From an uncultured Bacteroides sp. (lineage in GTDB: Bacteria > Bacteroidota > Bacteroidia > Bacteroidales > Bacteroidaceae), in assembly GCF_963677715.1 (NCBI RefSeq), contig NZ_OY782493.1, forward strand, positions 620,001 through 684,000: DNA of 64,000 nucleotides, read 5' to 3'. The notes beneath the pieces are model-generated. The model saw nothing but the letters and a program-made list of their open reading frames with translations. It was not told where the DNA came from and searched no databases. Both the position numbers and the translations under genes were made by a program. Below, one piece after another: positions 62,815 through 64,000 of the stretch (the stretch's first letter is position 1; every line of letters starts with the position of its first letter).

Positions 62815-64000
62815 ATGAAAAGAGTATTATTTTCCATGGTTTTACTGCTCGTTGCAAGTATTTCTTTTGCTCAAGTAAAAAAGGTAAAAGAGGCTAAAGG
62901 AATAGCAAACGAGCTAAAACCTGATTTTGCGAAAGCTGAAGCACTTATAAAAGAGGCTTTGGCCAATCCTGAAACTAAAGAAGATCCTGCAACTTGGGAT
63001 GTCGCGGGGTTTATTCAAAAGAGAATCAACGAAAAAGAGATGGAGAATGCCTATTTAAAAAGACCTTATGATACCCTAAAGGTTTATAATAGTGTTTTAG
63101 ATATGTTTAAATATTATCTTAAATGCGATGAATTGGCTGAAATTCCCAATGAAAAAGGAAAGATCAAAAACAAATTTAGGAAATCCAATTCTGCTATAAT
63201 GCTTACTGATCGCCAGAATCTGATTAATGGTGGCATTCAATACTTTAATATGGATAAGAATAAAGAAGCACTTGCATTCTTTTCTACTTATATAGATGTT
63301 TCTTCTCATCCAATGTTTGAGAAGGAGAATTTTTTGGAAAAGGATACTATTTTACCTCAAGTGGCATATTATGCTACTTTAGCTGCCGCTAAATTAGAAG
63401 ATTATCCTACTGTTTTAAAATATGGCCCCTATGCGGAGAACGATAAAGAAGTAGGAAAATACGCAATGGAATTTATGGCAACTGCGTATCAATCACAAGG
63501 AGACACAGCTAAATGGGTTGATACATTAAAAAAAGGTATTCAAAAATATCCTGATCATTCTTTTTTCTTTGGACATCTGATTGATTATTATAGTAATGCA
63601 AACAAATATGATGAAGCAATGCAATTTGCGGATGATATGTTAGCAAAAGATCCCAATAATACCTTTTATCTTTACGTTAAAGGATATCTATATCATAATA
63701 TGAAAGATTATGAAAAGGCTATTGAATTTTATAAAAAGACAATTGAAATTGATCCAAAATATGCAGAAGCTTATTCAAATTTAGGACTGATCTATTGCAT
63801 TCAGGCTCAAGATTATGCTGCTAAAACTACTGCAGATATGAATGATCCCAAATATGCAAAAGAGCAAGCTAAGATTAAACAATTCTATGAAGAAGCCAGA
63901 CCTTTCTATGAAAAGGCTAGAGAATTGAAACCTGATCAGAAAGATTTATGGATACAGGGATTATATAGGATCTATTATAATCTTAATTTGGGAACTGAAT
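62815..64000 (+). CDS. Secreted tetratricopeptide-repeat protein (truncated by window edge)
   Basis: Open frame from the ATG at 62815 to the window end, 395 codons visible. MKRVLFSMVLLLVASISFAQ is a signal peptide, so the protein is periplasmic or surface-facing. TPR units are seen from residue about 240 on: YDEAMQFADDMLAKDPNN, then DYEKAIEFYKKTIEIDPKYAEAYSNLG. Such proteins mediate protein-protein contacts; the partner is unknown. It follows gyrA by 31 bases and may be co-transcribed, as in other Bacteroides. Confidence 0.85.
   Translation, partial: MKRVLFSMVLLLVASISFAQVKKVKEAKGIANELKPDFAKAEALIKEALANPETKEDPATWDVAGFIQKRINEKEMENAYLKRPYDTLKVYNSVLDMFKYYLKCDELAEIPNEKGKIKNKFRKSNSAIMLTDRQNLINGGIQYFNMDKNKEALAFFSTYIDVSSHPMFEKENFLEKDTILPQVAYYATLAAAKLEDYPTVLKYGPYAENDKEVGKYAMEFMATAYQSQGDTAKWVDTLKKGIQKYPDHSFFFGHLIDYYSNANKYDEAMQFADDMLAKDPNNTFYLYVKGYLYHNMKDYEKAIEFYKKTIEIDPKYAEAYSNLGLIYCIQAQDYAAKTTADMNDPKYAKEQAKIKQFYEEARPFYEKARELKPDQKDLWIQGLYRIYYNLNLGTE

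Overview
The window reads as a chromosomal segment of a Bacteroides-type member of Bacteroidota. The sequence is AT-rich. Promoters follow the Bacteroides form TTTG-N19/20-TAnnTTTG rather than E. coli -35/-10 boxes. Genes typical of the phylum are present: TamL lipoprotein, DUF4296 lipoprotein, CdsZ-type zinc-ribbon protein, a single-RRM RNA-binding protein, an NrtR-type xylose regulator and an eukaryote-like IleRS. Species cannot be fixed from the sequence alone.

Layout. 1-4.2 kb: end of aspS, a small DUF6965-like gene, then a DUF2461 / YhcH / glycogen branching enzyme run. 4.3-7.0 kb: a complete IS66-family element (22-bp inverted repeats, 8-bp target duplication, all three genes intact) sitting between glgB and a convergent GH13 glycosidase. 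7.0-10.5 kb: minus-strand trio patatin / Gfo-Idh oxidoreductase / GH13 enzyme. 10.8-14.2 kb: minus-strand operon of an ECF-type S component, a phosphoribosyltransferase, a Tat-signal DUF362 protein and a membrane polyferredoxin. This is the least explained cluster. 14.4-20.9 kb: fabD, then the xylose operon xylR-xylB-xylA-xylT. 21-25 kb: a secreted NPP-type phosphodiesterase, 2-Cys peroxiredoxin, RRM protein and an Fsr-like MFS pump. 25.3-32 kb: ileS-dksA-like-lspA with a lipoprotein and small conserved genes, and an rRNA methyltransferase. 32-36 kb: tamL, DUF3332, DoxX, then a 0.7-kb intergenic region with a three-copy 23-bp-period repeat and a decayed lipoprotein gene. 36.4-40.5 kb: proS, the agmatine-to-putrescine pair aguA-aguB and a DUF2148 ferredoxin. 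40.8-45.1 kb: nif3, cdsZ, HsdR_N-like, amn, holA. 45.1-46.1 kb: a 1-kb very AT-rich non-coding stretch before an XRE regulator. 46.7-52.6 kb: pyrK-pyrD, trmD, ligA, dapA and two tandem tRNA-Arg(ACG). 52.6-64 kb: an outer-membrane patatin, htpG, clpC, gyrA and the start of a TPR protein.

Most genes are housekeeping or central metabolism: translation, DNA replication and repair, pyrimidine and polyamine synthesis, chaperones. The accessory content is the IS66 element, the xylose operon and the 10.8-14.2 kb redox/transport cluster. No phage, CRISPR array, complete restriction system or SusC/SusD polysaccharide locus was seen. Sequence-level oddities worth a look are the swapped class I signature (GIHH) in IleRS, the internal twin-arginine motif in the polyferredoxin, the AACATCCCCATGTT triplet repeat, and a perfect 25-bp hairpin between convergent genes.
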